A DNA stretch of 64,000 nt, taken from contig NZ_CP140772.1 of NCBI RefSeq assembly GCF_037893185.1, forward strand, positions 4,092,001 through 4,156,000. The letters are read 5' to 3'. This stretch comes from Chitinophaga sp. 180180018-3 (GTDB lineage Bacteria > Bacteroidota > Bacteroidia > Chitinophagales > Chitinophagaceae). Of the stretch, positions 63,697 through 64,000 are shown piece by piece. The first letter of the stretch is position 1, and each line of letters starts with the position of its first letter. The position numbers and the translations under genes were made by a program. The notes beneath the pieces are model-generated. The model did not search any database. It saw nothing but the letters and a program-made list of their open reading frames with translations, and had not been told where the DNA came from.

Positions 63697-64000
63697 TGAT
63701 GAACACCACCTATTCATTGCACAAAATTTCTGATCCCGGCTACTTTGGCTTTAGTCCCGATGACTATAGCCGTTTCAAATTTGGTGACGAAGGAATTGCT
63801 GAAAAATTCGGCACCAGCCTGGCAGAAGGATTTATCCGGCACCACCTGGAGGGCAAGCCTGTAGCTCAGTACGTAGTAGTATCCAGCCCCTACTCTTTTA
63901 TTCCAACTGCCACTTTTGCCATGAAAAACTATTTTGTTTTCCGGGTAAACCGATGGCTGGCGGAACATGGATTTCCGGTATTGCAGGAAACCAAGGTACA
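63696..64000 (+). CDS. Probable phosphoribosyltransferase-like protein (5' part; runs off window)
   Basis: The frame starts at ATG 63696, overlapping the HAD stop by one base, and 101 codons are visible. A second ATG follows directly at 63699. The sequence SLHKISDPGYFGFSPDDYSRFKFGDEGIAEKFG, then VVVSSPYSFIPTATFAMKNYFVFRVNRWLAEHG, resembles the ComF-like phosphoribosyltransferases described from Ter stress-response operons. The PRPP-binding motif would lie beyond the window, so the call is tentative. Confidence 0.5.
   Translation, partial: MMNTTYSLHKISDPGYFGFSPDDYSRFKFGDEGIAEKFGTSLAEGFIRHHLEGKPVAQYVVVSSPYSFIPTATFAMKNYFVFRVNRWLAEHGFPVLQETKV

Overview
The window looks like chromosomal DNA of a Chitinophaga-like Bacteroidota (family Chitinophagaceae). 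The evidence is two SusC/SusD pairs each preceded by a FecR anti-sigma factor and an ECF sigma factor, DUF4369/TlpA-type thioredoxin proteins, LytS/LytTR two-component systems including a propeller-type sensor kinase, many lipoproteins, and promoter-like TTTG...TAnnTTTG boxes. No tRNA, rRNA, CRISPR or phage module was seen.

Layout. (1) 1-8827, all minus: an ECF sigma factor, FecR, SusC and SusD, followed by a TIG/NHL-repeat lipoprotein and a partial TIM-barrel-like lipoprotein. This is a glycan or oligomer uptake locus with its own transenvelope regulation. (2) 9029-17016, minus: response regulator, histidine kinase, TolC-like outer membrane factor, RND pump and periplasmic adaptor. This is a self-regulated efflux operon closed by a terminator. 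(3) 17305-21584, plus: a GH5 glycanase with a ricin-B lectin domain, three tandem palindromic repeats, and an FtsX/MacB-type ABC permease. (4) 21674-31047, minus: a second ECF-FecR-SusC-SusD cascade, ending in two TlpA-like thioredoxin proteins rather than glycosidases. (5) 31221-39144, minus: a tricorn-like S41 protease, a fatty acid 2-hydroxylase-like enzyme, an ORF6N protein, a sulfatase, and a discoidin/beta-propeller glycosidase-like lipoprotein. (6) 39580-42526, plus: a CMD/AhpD-like protein, a DUF1348 protein, an AraC regulator and a tandem universal stress protein. (7) 42580-54630: an FAD-dependent oxidoreductase, a thioredoxin/LytS/LytTR operon, a CatA-like acetyltransferase with a HAD phosphatase, a Crp/Fnr regulator, and a LytTR/propeller-kinase pair. 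(8) 54788-61239: three secreted proteins or lipoproteins and a TonB-dependent receptor. (9) 61252-62745: a complete IS4-family element. (10) 62998-end: a HAD hydrolase overlapping the start of a PRTase-like gene, possibly the first part of a Ter-associated biosynthetic operon cut by the window edge.

The most unusual signals are structural. One is a perfect 43-bp inverted repeat that contains the stop codons of two convergent genes. Another is a 60-bp-arm palindrome just downstream of the TonB receptor gene, into which the IS element has inserted with a 10-bp target duplication. The third is a set of three tandem ~87-bp imperfect hairpin units sharing a conserved core. Other points worth checking are an EF-hand-like loop inside the RND pump, a sulfatase active-site motif with valine in place of proline, and a perfect stem with a T-run oriented against the flanking genes in the second SusC leader.

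All functional calls rest on motif recognition by eye; no database search was run.
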